Assembly: GCA_963717765.1 (NCBI GenBank)
Contig: CAVQWX010000007.1
Location: forward strand, 310,001-374,000
Source: JACDER01 sp963717765
GTDB lineage: Bacteria > Actinomycetota > Thermoleophilia > Gaiellales > Gaiellaceae
Direction of reading: 5' to 3'
Length of the DNA stretch: 64,000 nt
Below are positions 35,133 through 43,707 of the stretch, one piece after another; positions within the stretch are counted from its first letter, which is position 1; each line of letters begins with the position of its first letter. The notes under the pieces are model-generated. The model worked only from the letters and a program-made list of their open reading frames with translations. It was not told the origin of the DNA and did not search any database. A program made the translations under genes and the position numbers.

Positions 35133-36508
35133 TGTTCGAGAAGGTCTTGATCGCGAACCGCGGCGAGATCGCCCTGCGCGTGGCGCGTGCCTGTCGCGAG
35201 CTCGGGATCAAGGCCGTGGCCGTTTACTCGACGGCGGACGCCGAGTCGGCCGTGGTCAAGTTCGCGGACGAGGCCGTCCACATCGGCCCGCCCGCGACCG
35301 GCCGCTCCTACCTGCACATCCCGAACATCATCGGCGCGGCGCAGAAGACGGGCGCGGACGCGATCCACCCCGGCTACGGGTTCCTCTCCGAGGATCCCTA
35401 CTTCGCCGAGATCTGCACCGAGGAGGGCATGACGTTCATCGGCCCGAAGCCCGAGGTGATGGAGCGCGTGGGCGACAAGGCGACCGCGCGCGATCTCATG
35501 TCGAAGGCGGGCCTGCCGCTCTTGCCGGGCACGGTCGATCCGGTTCAGACGGTCGACGAAGCGCAGTCGGTCGCCGATGAGATCGGGTACCCCGTGATCA
35601 TCAAGGCGGTCGCCGGCGGCGGCGGGCGCGGGATGACGGTCGTACGGCGCCCCCAGGATCTCGGCAGCGACTACCGCTCCACACGGGCGACCGCGCAGGC
35701 GGTCTTCAAGGATTCGAACGTCTACATCGAGCGCTACCTCGAGGCGCCCTTCCACACCGAGGTGCAGCTCGTGTGCGATACGTTCGGCAACGGCGTCTAC
35801 TTCGGCGAGCGCGACTGCTCCGTCCAGCGCCGTCACCAGAAGCTGATCGAGGAGGCGCCGTCAGTCCACCTCACTCCGGAGATGCGCAAGGACATCGGCG
35901 AGAAGGCCGTGGCGGGCGCTACGTCCATCGGCTACTCCGGTGCCGGGACGATGGAGTTCCTCCTCGACCACGACGGCAACCTCGCGTTCATGGAGATGAA
36001 CGCGCGCATCCAGGTCGAGCACCCGGTCAGCGAGATGATCACGGACTGCGACCTGATCCAGGAACAGATCCGCGTCGCCGCGGGCGAGAAGCTGTCGGTG
36101 ACGCAGGACGACGTCGTCTTCAAAGGCCACTCGATCGAGTGTCGGATCAACGCGGAGGATCCCGACGCGGACTTCGCGCCAACCGCGGGCCGGCTCGAGA
36201 CCTACGTCCCGCCCGGTGGGCCGTGGACGCGCGTCGACTCGCACTGCTATCCCGGCTGGATGATCAGCCCCTTCTACGACTCGCTGATCGCCAAGCTGAT
36301 CGTCTGGGCTCCCGACCGCGAGCGCGCGATCAACCGCATGGCGCGGGCTCTGGACGAGTTCGAGATCTCAGGGCGCGGCGTGAAGACCACAATCCCATTC
36401 CACCAGAAGATCCTGCAAAACGAGCAGTTTCGCTCGGGCGACGTCACCACCGACTTCGTCGAGCAGTTCATGGCCGAGGAAAAGAAGGCCCTCGCGGCCG
36501 CCGGATAG
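35132..36508 (+). CDS. accC: biotin carboxylase subunit of acetyl-CoA carboxylase
   Basis: 458 aa, GTG start. ATP-grasp enzyme: FEKVLIANRGEIALRV, HPGYGFLSED, VIIKAVAGGGGRGM (ATP lid), ERDCSVQRRHQKLIEEAPS and NARIQVEHPVSEMIT (catalytic Arg region). Carboxylates biotin on AccB. Separated from accB by 83 bp that hold a hairpin repeat. Confidence 0.95.
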   Translation: MFEKVLIANRGEIALRVARACRELGIKAVAVYSTADAESAVVKFADEAVHIGPPATGRSYLHIPNIIGAAQKTGADAIHPGYGFLSEDPYFAEICTEEGMTFIGPKPEVMERVGDKATARDLMSKAGLPLLPGTVDPVQTVDEAQSVADEIGYPVIIKAVAGGGGRGMTVVRRPQDLGSDYRSTRATAQAVFKDSNVYIERYLEAPFHTEVQLVCDTFGNGVYFGERDCSVQRRHQKLIEEAPSVHLTPEMRKDIGEKAVAGATSIGYSGAGTMEFLLDHDGNLAFMEMNARIQVEHPVSEMITDCDLIQEQIRVAAGEKLSVTQDDVVFKGHSIECRINAEDPDADFAPTAGRLETYVPPGGPWTRVDSHCYPGWMISPFYDSLIAKLIVWAPDRERAINRMARALDEFEISGRGVKTTIPFHQKILQNEQFRSGDVTTDFVEQFMAEEKKALAAAG

Positions 36509-36519
36509 GAGGACCTGAG

Positions 36520-37089
36520 ATGGCCGAGACACAGACCGATGCGGCGACCCTCGAGCGGCTGCTCGAGATCTCGTCGCACCTGAATTCGACGCTGAAGCTG
36601 GACGAGCTGCTCGGCGAGATCATGGGCGCGGCGACGGAGCTGACGGGCGCGGAGACGTCCTCGCTCCTGCTCGTGGACGAGGAGGGCGGCGACCTCACCG
36701 TCGAGATCGCGACCGGCAAGCCCGGCGAGGCCGTCGAGCGCGCGCACGTTCCGGCGGGACAGGGCATCGCCGGGTGGGTGGTCGAGAACGGCGAGCCGGT
36801 GATGGTCGACGACCCCAAGTCGGACGAGCGCTTCTACGGCGGCATCGACGAGCAGAGCGGGTTCGAGACGAAGAACATGCTGGCCGTCCCGATGACCTCG
36901 CGCGACCGGACGATCGGCGTCATCGAGGTGATCAACAAGCGCGACGGATCGTTCGACGAGCGCGACCAGAAGGTGGCGACTGCGCTGGCTTCGCAGGCCG
37001 CGGTCGCGATCGACAATGCGCGGCTGTACGCGCGGCTCGCGGACGCGGTCGTGACGACGCGCATGTCGTATCCCGTTTTCGCCGAGTAG
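36520..37089 (+). CDS. GAF-domain protein
   Basis: 189 aa, one GAF domain (residues ~8-170): LLEISSHLNSTLKLDELL, LTGAETSSLLLVDEEGG, PAGQGIAGWVVENGEPVMV, and NMLAVPMTSRDRTIGVIEVINK. Nothing else is attached, so it is a stand-alone ligand sensor. Strong ribosome site AGGAGG before the ATG, 11 bp after accC, suggests co-transcription. Confidence 0.85.
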   Translation: MAETQTDAATLERLLEISSHLNSTLKLDELLGEIMGAATELTGAETSSLLLVDEEGGDLTVEIATGKPGEAVERAHVPAGQGIAGWVVENGEPVMVDDPKSDERFYGGIDEQSGFETKNMLAVPMTSRDRTIGVIEVINKRDGSFDERDQKVATALASQAAVAIDNARLYARLADAVVTTRMSYPVFAE

Positions 37090-37179
37090 CTATGCGGGTG
37101 AGGTGACAGGTGGTGTCAACGAAGACGGCGTCGGTCTCCGTCTGGCCGCCGCCGCCCGTTGCTCGGGTGCCTGTCGGAC

Positions 37180-37260
37180 AGATGACCACGCTCGCGCCTC
37201 ACCGTTCGGCCCGACGGTGGCGACGAAGGACACATGTGGGCGCGGTCCCTCGCTGCCTTG
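37180..37260 (-). pseudogene. possible remnant of a pyridoxamine-phosphate-oxidase-like protein
   Basis: On the minus strand a short frame reads GPRPHVSFVATVGPNGEAR, like the N-terminus of PNPOx-fold proteins. There is no start codon and no continuation in the same frame beyond about 30 residues. It lies immediately after the stop of the MFS gene on the same strand. Confidence 0.35.
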
Positions 37261-38415
37261 CTAGGGGATCGGCGGGCTGGGGGCGCCCGGCTCGGGGCCT
37301 GCCGCTGTCCGAGCAAAACCGGCCAGCGCGGCAGCCACGAGCGCGAGCGCGGCCGGGATGATCAGGCCGGCGCGTAGCCCGACGCCGTGTGCCAGGGCTC
37401 CGATGGCGGCCGGGCCGAGCACCATGCCGACGTAGCTCATCGTCACGACCCAGCCGAGCGCCCACGAGCCGCCGGGGAGGTTGCCCGCGGCGCTGAAGAC
37501 GGTCGGGACGATCGGGGCCAGGCCCAGGCCGAGCAGCGCGAACGCGACGAGGACCGCCGGGAACTCCACGATCGCCAGGCCGACAGCCAATCCCAGCCCG
37601 GCGACGATTCCGCCCGTGCGGACGACGGCGACCGGCCCGAAGTGCGCCGAGAGCCGGTCGGCCGAGAAGCGGGAGAGCACCATTCCGACGGCGAATGCCG
37701 TGAACGCGAGGGCGGCAAGGGCTGCGCTCGAGCCGGCGTCCTCGTGGAGGTAGACGCCGCTCCAGTCCGCGGCCGCGCCCTCGCCGAGGAACGAGCAGAA
37801 ACCGATGATCCCGAGCGCGACGACCGCGAGGGCGACCCGGCCGCGGCGGCTGTCGCGCGCGCGTTCCGAGCGGACGTCACGCAGGAGGCCGCGCGGGACG
37901 AGCAGGCTCAGAACTGTCAGGACGGCGGCCGCCACAACGAGGTTCGTGCGCACCGAGACGCCTGCCGCCGCCAGCGCGGACGCGATGCCGGACGAGGCGA
38001 GGAGGCCGACGCTCCAGAAGCCGTGCAGGCTGGACATGATCGGCCGCCCCGCCGCGCGCTCGACCTGGACCGCCTGAGCGTTCATGGCCACGTCGACCAG
38101 TCCCGCCGCGATCCCGAAGGGCACGAGGGCGATCGTGAGTGTCGCGAGGCCCCCGGCCAGCCCTGGCCCCGCGAGGCCAACGGCCAAGAGAGGCAGCCCG
38201 ACCTGGACGACGCGCCGGCTCCCATACCGGTCGACGAGCCAGGCGGCGATGCGAGTGCCGGCGAAGAGGCCGGCGGCGAAGCCGGTCAGTGCGATTCCGA
38301 GCTGCCCGTCGCCGAGCCCCAGCCCGGACTTGATCGCCGGGATGCGCGGGGCGAGCGTCCCCGCGATCGCAGCGTGGACGAGGAAGACGGCAGCGGTGCT
38401 CCTACGCGGGCGCAT
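37261..38415 (-). CDS. MFS transporter, YbjJ-like
   Basis: 384 aa, 12 predicted TM segments. Begins TAAVFLVHAAIAGTLAPRIPAIKSGLGLGDGQLG, split here as a typical YbjJ-type N-terminus. It has LVDRYGSRRVVQVGLPLLAV between TM2 and TM3, and VDVAMNAQAVQVERAAGRP in the TM4 region. Substrate unknown. Overlaps the preceding MFS gene by 14 bp. Could export the polyketide product or sugars; no sequence evidence either way. Confidence 0.82.
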   Translation of the reverse strand: MRPRRSTAAVFLVHAAIAGTLAPRIPAIKSGLGLGDGQLGIALTGFAAGLFAGTRIAAWLVDRYGSRRVVQVGLPLLAVGLAGPGLAGGLATLTIALVPFGIAAGLVDVAMNAQAVQVERAAGRPIMSSLHGFWSVGLLASSGIASALAAAGVSVRTNLVVAAAVLTVLSLLVPRGLLRDVRSERARDSRRGRVALAVVALGIIGFCSFLGEGAAADWSGVYLHEDAGSSAALAALAFTAFAVGMVLSRFSADRLSAHFGPVAVVRTGGIVAGLGLAVGLAIVEFPAVLVAFALLGLGLAPIVPTVFSAAGNLPGGSWALGWVVTMSYVGMVLGPAAIGALAHGVGLRAGLIIPAALALVAAALAGFARTAAGPEPGAPSPPIP

Positions 38416-39631
38416 CCACCGGCACGACCCGCCGCGGCAGCGTGCGCACGTCGCGGACGAGCAGGACGGCCAGGGTGGCGACGAGGCTGATCGCGGCCGC
38501 GCCGACGAGCGTCTCCTCCGTCCCGATCAGGTCGGCGATCGGCCCCGCGGCCGCGAGCCCGAGTGGGATGAGCGCGAATGAGCCCAGCGCGTCGTACGAC
38601 GACACGCGGGACAGCTTCTCCTGCGGGATCTCCTGCTGCATCGCCGTGTCCCAGAGGACGCCGAAGGTCTCGTTCCCGATCCCCGCGACGAACCCGAGGA
38701 CGATCAGCGCGCCGAGGGGCAGCGGGACGGCGAGCCCGAGCAGGATCGGGATGCTGAGCAGGTAGCCGAGCGTCGCGGTCAGCAGGATGCGGCGCGGGCG
38801 GAAGCGCAGCGCGAGCAGGCCACCGACGATCAGGCCGACGCTCGTCGCCGTCAGGATGAGGCCCCAGGCGGTCGCGCCGCCGAGGTGCTCCTTTGCGATC
38901 ACCGGGCCCAGCACGAGCTCCGTCCCCGACACGACCGCGTTCACGAACCCGAACTGGAGGACGATCGTCCAGAGCCACGTGCGCGAGACGAACTCGCGCC
39001 AGCCCTCGGCCAGCTCCGCGATGAAGTTGCGGCCCTCGATCCGCAGGGTCGAGGGCAGGTGCATCGCGCCGGTCAGGGCAGCCGAGACGAAGAACGAAAC
39101 GGCGTCGATCGCGATCCCGGTCCCCGGGCTCGTAAGCCCCACGACCAGCCCGGCAATCGCAGCGCCTCCGATCCGCGTCGCGTTCACGCCCAGCCGCAGG
39201 AGAGCGTTCGCGCTCTGCAACGCGTCCGGCGGCACGGTCTGCGGGACGATTCCCGTCGAAGCGGGGAAGAAGAACGCGAAGCTCGCCCCGCCGAGCGCCG
39301 AGAGCACGATGAGCTGCCAGATCTCGGCCCGGCCGCTCAGTAGCAGCGCGGCCGTGACCGCCTGCACCGAGCCGTTCACGACGCTCGACGCGACCATCAC
39401 CCGGTGGCGGGGAAGCCGGTCGGCCCAGATCCCGCCGACGAGCATGAAGATCACGAGCGGGATCGCCTGCGCCGCCAGGACGTAGCCGAGGTCGGCCTTC
39501 GAGCCGGTCAGGTCGAGGACGGCGAACGCGAGACCGATCGTGGTGAACGCGTTGCCGGCGACCGAGATCGTCCGGCCGAAGAAGAGGAGCCGGAACTCCC
39601 GCTCGTGGAGCGGCTGGAGGCTGGCCTTCAG
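38402..39631 (-). CDS. MFS transporter, MFS_3/EntS-like, probably CTG start
   Basis: 12-TM exporter-like permease. The frame contains a normal N-terminus (LHEREFRLLFFGRTISVAGN, TM1) upstream of the first ATG/GTG (GTG at 39454), which would remove TM1. Reading back, the only codon placed like a start is CTG at 39631, which overlaps the fabD stop as CTGA. That gives 409 aa, the normal length. Typical motif GGIWADRLPRHRVMVASSVV between TM2 and TM3. Confidence 0.78.
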   Translation of the reverse strand: MKASLQPLHEREFRLLFFGRTISVAGNAFTTIGLAFAVLDLTGSKADLGYVLAAQAIPLVIFMLVGGIWADRLPRHRVMVASSVVNGSVQAVTAALLLSGRAEIWQLIVLSALGGASFAFFFPASTGIVPQTVPPDALQSANALLRLGVNATRIGGAAIAGLVVGLTSPGTGIAIDAVSFFVSAALTGAMHLPSTLRIEGRNFIAELAEGWREFVSRTWLWTIVLQFGFVNAVVSGTELVLGPVIAKEHLGGATAWGLILTATSVGLIVGGLLALRFRPRRILLTATLGYLLSIPILLGLAVPLPLGALIVLGFVAGIGNETFGVLWDTAMQQEIPQEKLSRVSSYDALGSFALIPLGLAAAGPIADLIGTEETLVGAAAISLVATLAVLLVRDVRTLPRRVVPVDAPA

Positions 39632-40560
39632 GAGTGTTCGGCGGCGAACTCGTCCAGCCGGGCGGGCGAGTCGGCCGAGAAGACGTCGGCGTCAGGGTGG
39701 ATCTGGCGGACGAGCCCGCCGAGGACGCGGCCGGGCCCGGATTCGAGGAACGTGGTTGCGCCGGCGCCGACCAGCGCCCGCACGCACTCGACCCAGCGAA
39801 CCGGCGACGCGATCTGCTCGACGAGCGCGGCCTGCAGTGACTCGGCGTCGTCGACGATTGCGCCGCGCGAGTTCGAGGCGACCGGGACGCGAGGGTTCGA
39901 CCAGGCGACATCGCGGACAGCCTCCGCCATCTGCTCCTGCACCGGTTTCATCAGCTCGCTGTGGAAGGCGGCCGCGACCTGGAGCTTCACGACGCGCGAT
40001 GCGCCCGCCTCCTCAGCCAGCTCCATCAACTTGGCGACGCCGTCCTCCTCGCCCGAGACGACGATCTGGGTGGGCGAGTTGATGTTCGCGAGCGTGACCA
40101 TCCCGGCGGACGCGGCCTCCTCGCACAGGGTGCCGAGCGTGTCAGCGTCGAGGCCGATGACGGCTGCCATCGCGCCCGGCCGCTCATCCCCGATCTCGCC
40201 CATCAGCCGGCCGCGCAGGGAGACGAGCTCGATCCCGTCCTCCACCGAGATGGCGCCGGAAGCCGCCGCTGCCGTGTACTCGCCGAGCGAGTGGCCGGCG
40301 ACGAGATCGGGCTGCAGACCGCGTGCGCGGGCGGCGTCCGTCACAGCCAGCGCGACACAGAAGAGGGCCGGTTGCGCCACCTCGGTGCGCGTGAGGGCCT
40401 CCATCGGCCCTTCGAGCATGACTTTGCGGATCGGCTGGCCCGACGCGGCCTCGGCCTGGCGCAAATAGTCGGTCAGAAGCTCGCCCTCGGAATCGAGCAA
40501 CTCCGCTCCCATCCCGACCTTCTGCGATCCCTGCCCCGGATAGAGGAAGGCTGTAGACAC
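39628..40560 (-). CDS. fabD: malonyl-CoA:ACP transacylase
   Basis: 310 aa, GTG start. Active-site Ser in LVAGHSLGEYTAAAA, His in VAAAFHSELMKP, glutamine loop YPGQGSQKVGMG. Loads malonyl units on ACP for fatty-acid or polyketide synthesis. Lies head-to-head with the cupin/KS operon, 50 bp apart; no other MAT is visible in the window. Confidence 0.95.
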   Translation of the reverse strand: MSTAFLYPGQGSQKVGMGAELLDSEGELLTDYLRQAEAASGQPIRKVMLEGPMEALTRTEVAQPALFCVALAVTDAARARGLQPDLVAGHSLGEYTAAAASGAISVEDGIELVSLRGRLMGEIGDERPGAMAAVIGLDADTLGTLCEEAASAGMVTLANINSPTQIVVSGEEDGVAKLMELAEEAGASRVVKLQVAAAFHSELMKPVQEQMAEAVRDVAWSNPRVPVASNSRGAIVDDAESLQAALVEQIASPVRWVECVRALVGAGATTFLESGPGRVLGGLVRQIHPDADVFSADSPARLDEFAAEHS

Positions 40561-40610
40561 GGCGCGGGCGAGTATGTCACGATCGCGCTCACCAAGCCAG
40601 GGAGGAAATA

Positions 40611-41012
40611 ATGGAAGCGCAGGAACAAACTCAGCCGGGCGTCCGGAAGGTCGAGGAGACCCCGGCCGACAACCGCCGCGGCGGCGACGTGCGCACGCTG
40701 CTCAGCCCGAAGACGGTCGGGTCCACCTCAGGCTTCATGGGCGTCGCCACGATTCCGGGCGGCGACTGGATCTCAGAGCACTACCACCCGTATTCGGAGG
40801 AGTTCATCTACGTCTGCTCCGGCTCGCTCACCGCCGATCTCGACGGCGAGGCGCAGACCGTGAACGGCGGCGAGGCTCTCTACATCCCGGTCAACGTCAA
40901 GCATCGGCTGAGGAACGAGGGCAGCGAGGACGCGTTCATCGTCTTCCATCTCGGCCCTCTCGCGCCGCGTCCCGACGCTGGGCACGTCGACACCGAGGAG
41001 CGCAATCCGTGA
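40611..41012 (+). CDS. cupin-domain protein of the type II polyketide cluster
   Basis: 133 aa. Cupin with ISEHYHPYSEEFIYVCSGSL (motif 1 metal ligands His, His, Glu) and IPVNVKHRLRNEGSEDAF (motif 2). Cupins of this type precede KS-alpha in spore-pigment clusters such as whiE (ORFII position). Ribosome site GGGAGG. Its stop overlaps the KS-alpha GTG. Confidence 0.88.
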   Translation: MEAQEQTQPGVRKVEETPADNRRGGDVRTLLSPKTVGSTSGFMGVATIPGGDWISEHYHPYSEEFIYVCSGSLTADLDGEAQTVNGGEALYIPVNVKHRLRNEGSEDAFIVFHLGPLAPRPDAGHVDTEERNP

Positions 41013-42283
41013 GACGAAGCGTCGTAACCGGGGTCGGGGTCGTCGCGCCGGGAGGCGTCAATCGGGAAGCGTTCTGGGAGCGGATCACGTCCGGCAAGAC
41101 CGCGACGCGCAAGATCACGTTCTTCGATCCTGAGGGCTTCCGCTCGCAGATCGCGGCCGAGGCGGATTTCGACCCGCGCGAGGCCGGTTTGAACGACCAG
41201 GAAGTGAACCGCATGGACCGGTACGTCCAGTTCGCGGTGGCCGCGGCGATCGAGGCCGTCACGGACGCGGGCCTCGATCTCGAAGGAGTCGAGCGCGAGC
41301 GGCTGGCCGTGACGCTGGGCAGCGCGGTGGGCGGGACGATGGTGCTGGAGCGCGATTACGTCGTCGTCTCGAACCACGGCGAGAAGTGGCTCGTCGACCA
41401 CGAGTATGCGTCGCCGTTCCTCTACCACGCGCTCGTGCCGAGCACGCTGGCGGCCGAGGTCGCGCTCAGGTTCGGCGCGCAGGGGCCCTCCGTCGTCGTG
41501 TCCACCGGCTGCACCTCTGGGATCGACGGCATCGGCTACGGGCACCAGCTGATCCAGGACGGAGAGGCGGACATCGTCATCTCCGGCGCCTCCGAGACGG
41601 GGATCTCGCCGATCTCGATGGCCTGCTTCGACCCGATCAAGGCGACCTCGCGGCGGAACGACGACGCGGAACACGCCTCCCGCCCGTTCGATCGCGACCG
41701 CGACGGCTTCGTGATGGGGGAAGGCTCCGCGATCCTCGTCCTCGAGGAGCTCGAGGCCGCGCAGGCGCGCGGCGCGCACATCTACTGCGAGGTCGCGGGC
41801 TACGCGAACCGCGGCAACGCGTACCACATGACCGGCCTGCGTCCCGACGGTGCGGAAATGTCGGAGGCCATCCTCGATGCGATGGCGCAGGGCGGGATCG
41901 AGCCGGAGGACATCGACTACATCAACGCGCACGGGTCGGGGACGAAGCAGAACGACCGCCACGAAACCGCCGCGTACAAGCGCTCGCTCGGCGACCAGGC
42001 GTACAAGATCCCGATCAGCTCGATCAAGTCGATGATCGGACACTCGCTGGGCGGGATCGGCGCGGTCGAGATGGCCGCGTGCGCGCTCGCGATCGACCGC
42101 GGCGTCGTCCCGCCGACGGCCAACTGGGAGAACCCCGATCCCGAGTGCGACCTCGACTACACGCCCGGTGAAGCGCGGCGCAGGCAGATCGACGCCGCGC
42201 TCTCGACCGGCAGCGGCTTCGGCGGCTTCCAGTCGGCGATGATCCTCGCCCGCCCCAAGGAGCTGCAGGAGGTGGGCATCTGA
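41009..42283 (+). CDS. type II polyketide ketosynthase alpha (KS-alpha)
   Basis: 424 aa, GTG start overlapping the cupin stop (GTGA). Catalytic Cys in VVSTGCTSGIDG, His in INAHGSGTKQND and His in KSMIGHSLGGIG, the complete triad. DPECDLDYTPGEAR near the end is typical. Condenses malonyl units on ACP together with KS-beta. Closest known kinds are aromatic spore-pigment ketosynthases; the separate fabF at 60 kb covers fatty-acid synthesis. Confidence 0.93.
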   Translation: MRRSVVTGVGVVAPGGVNREAFWERITSGKTATRKITFFDPEGFRSQIAAEADFDPREAGLNDQEVNRMDRYVQFAVAAAIEAVTDAGLDLEGVERERLAVTLGSAVGGTMVLERDYVVVSNHGEKWLVDHEYASPFLYHALVPSTLAAEVALRFGAQGPSVVVSTGCTSGIDGIGYGHQLIQDGEADIVISGASETGISPISMACFDPIKATSRRNDDAEHASRPFDRDRDGFVMGEGSAILVLEELEAAQARGAHIYCEVAGYANRGNAYHMTGLRPDGAEMSEAILDAMAQGGIEPEDIDYINAHGSGTKQNDRHETAAYKRSLGDQAYKIPISSIKSMIGHSLGGIGAVEMAACALAIDRGVVPPTANWENPDPECDLDYTPGEARRRQIDAALSTGSGFGGFQSAMILARPKELQEVGI

Positions 42284-43542
42284 TGGCACAGAAGCCGGAG
42301 TCCTTCACCTCCATGCCGGACGCGGGTCGCGGCGCCGTCATCACCGGGATCGGCGTCGTCGCTCCCGGCGGCATCGGCAACGACACCTGGTGGTCGTCGG
42401 CGAAGTCGGGCAAGAGCGCGATCCGCCGCATCACGCGCTTCGATCCCTCCCAGTACCCGGCACAGCTCGCCGGCGAGGTGGACGGCTTCGACGCGGCGGA
42501 CTACCTCGAACAGCGCCTGATCGTCCAGACCGACCACTGGACGCACATGGCGCTCGCCGCCACGCAGATGGCGCTCGACGACGCCAAGTACGACCCGGAG
42601 GGCAAGGACCCGTACAGGATGAGCGTGATCACCGCCAGCGGTTCGGGCGGCAACGAGTTCGGCCAGAAGGAGATCGAGAACCTGTGGGGCAAGGGGCCGA
42701 TCTTCGTCGGCGCCTACCAGTCGATCGCGTGGTTCTACGCGGCGACGACGGGGCAGATCGCGATCAAGTACGGGATGAAGGGACCGTGCGGCGTCGTCTG
42801 CCAGGAGGGCGCCGGCGGGCTGGAGGCCCTCTGGCACTCGCGGCGCAACATCGTGCGCGGCGTCGATTTCGTCGTCTCCGGCGGAACGGAGGCGCCGATC
42901 GGGCCGTATGCCCTGACCTGCCAGCTGACCAACGGGCGACTGTCTCTCGAGAACGAGCCGGACGACGCCTACCGCCCCTTCGACGAGCGGGCGAACGGTT
43001 ACGTGATGGGCGAGGGAGGCGCGATCGTGATCGTCGAGGAGGCGGGACACGCGAAGAAGCGCAACGCGCCGCAGGTGTACGCGGAGATCCTCGGCTACGG
43101 GACGACCAACGACGCGTTCGACGCCAAGCGCGTCAGCGACGACGGCTCGCAGCTCGCGCGCGCGATGCGGATGGCGGTGGAGCGGGCCGGCGTGGGAACG
43201 GACGACATCGACGTCGTGTTTGCGGACGCCGCGGGCGTGCCCGAGGCGGACCGGGCGGAGGCCTCCGCGATCAAGGAGGTCTTCGGTCGAGACGTCCCCG
43301 TCACGGCGCCGAAGACGATGACCGGACGGCTCTACGGCGGCGGTGCGCCGCTGGACGTGGCCGCGGCGGTCTTCGCGATGCGCGACGGCGTCATCCCGCC
43401 GACGGTCAACCTGGACTCGCCCGCCGACGGCTGCGACCTCGCGTTCGTAACGGAGACGAAGGAGGGGCCGGTCGGGACGGTGCTCGTGAACGCGCGCGGG
43501 TTCGGTGGGTTCAACAGCTCGATCGTCCTGCGGAGGCCATGA
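42283..43542 (+). CDS. type II polyketide chain-length factor (KS-beta)
   Basis: 419 aa. Ketosynthase fold with the catalytic Cys replaced by Gln (GVVCQEGAGGLEAL), the mark of chain-length factors that decarboxylate malonyl-ACP. Other active-site His are lost (VFADAAGVPEAD, KTMTGRLYGGGA). Starts in the last base of the KS-alpha stop (TGATG), so the pair is made in equal amounts. Confidence 0.94.
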   Translation: MAQKPESFTSMPDAGRGAVITGIGVVAPGGIGNDTWWSSAKSGKSAIRRITRFDPSQYPAQLAGEVDGFDAADYLEQRLIVQTDHWTHMALAATQMALDDAKYDPEGKDPYRMSVITASGSGGNEFGQKEIENLWGKGPIFVGAYQSIAWFYAATTGQIAIKYGMKGPCGVVCQEGAGGLEALWHSRRNIVRGVDFVVSGGTEAPIGPYALTCQLTNGRLSLENEPDDAYRPFDERANGYVMGEGGAIVIVEEAGHAKKRNAPQVYAEILGYGTTNDAFDAKRVSDDGSQLARAMRMAVERAGVGTDDIDVVFADAAGVPEADRAEASAIKEVFGRDVPVTAPKTMTGRLYGGGAPLDVAAAVFAMRDGVIPPTVNLDSPADGCDLAFVTETKEGPVGTVLVNARGFGGFNSSIVLRRP

Positions 43543-43696
43543 CGGGATGTTCACGCGTCGACCGGGGGCGATGGGCGAGTGCGAGGCAAGGACGCAGGGA
43601 GCGTTCGTAGCCGCAGGCTACGGGCGCGACCGAGGACGCAGCATCGCGCCGCACAGCGCGTCCGGGCGACCCGTGGCTCATCTCGTCAGGGCCTCC
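43532..43696 (+). repeat. structured repeat / candidate RNA, family 1, copy 3 (165 bp)
   Basis: Core strand is plus. Arms GGAGGCCATGACGGGATG and CATCTCGTCAGGGCCTCC pair with one G.U and one A-G mismatch. Core AAGGACGCAGGGAGC, hairpin GCGTTCGTAGCC/GGCTACGGGCGC with two U.G pairs, then GCGACCGAGGACGCAGCAT. The KS-beta stop codon lies in the 5' arm. Confidence 0.8.
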
Positions 43697-43707
43697 ACCA
43701 AGCCCAG

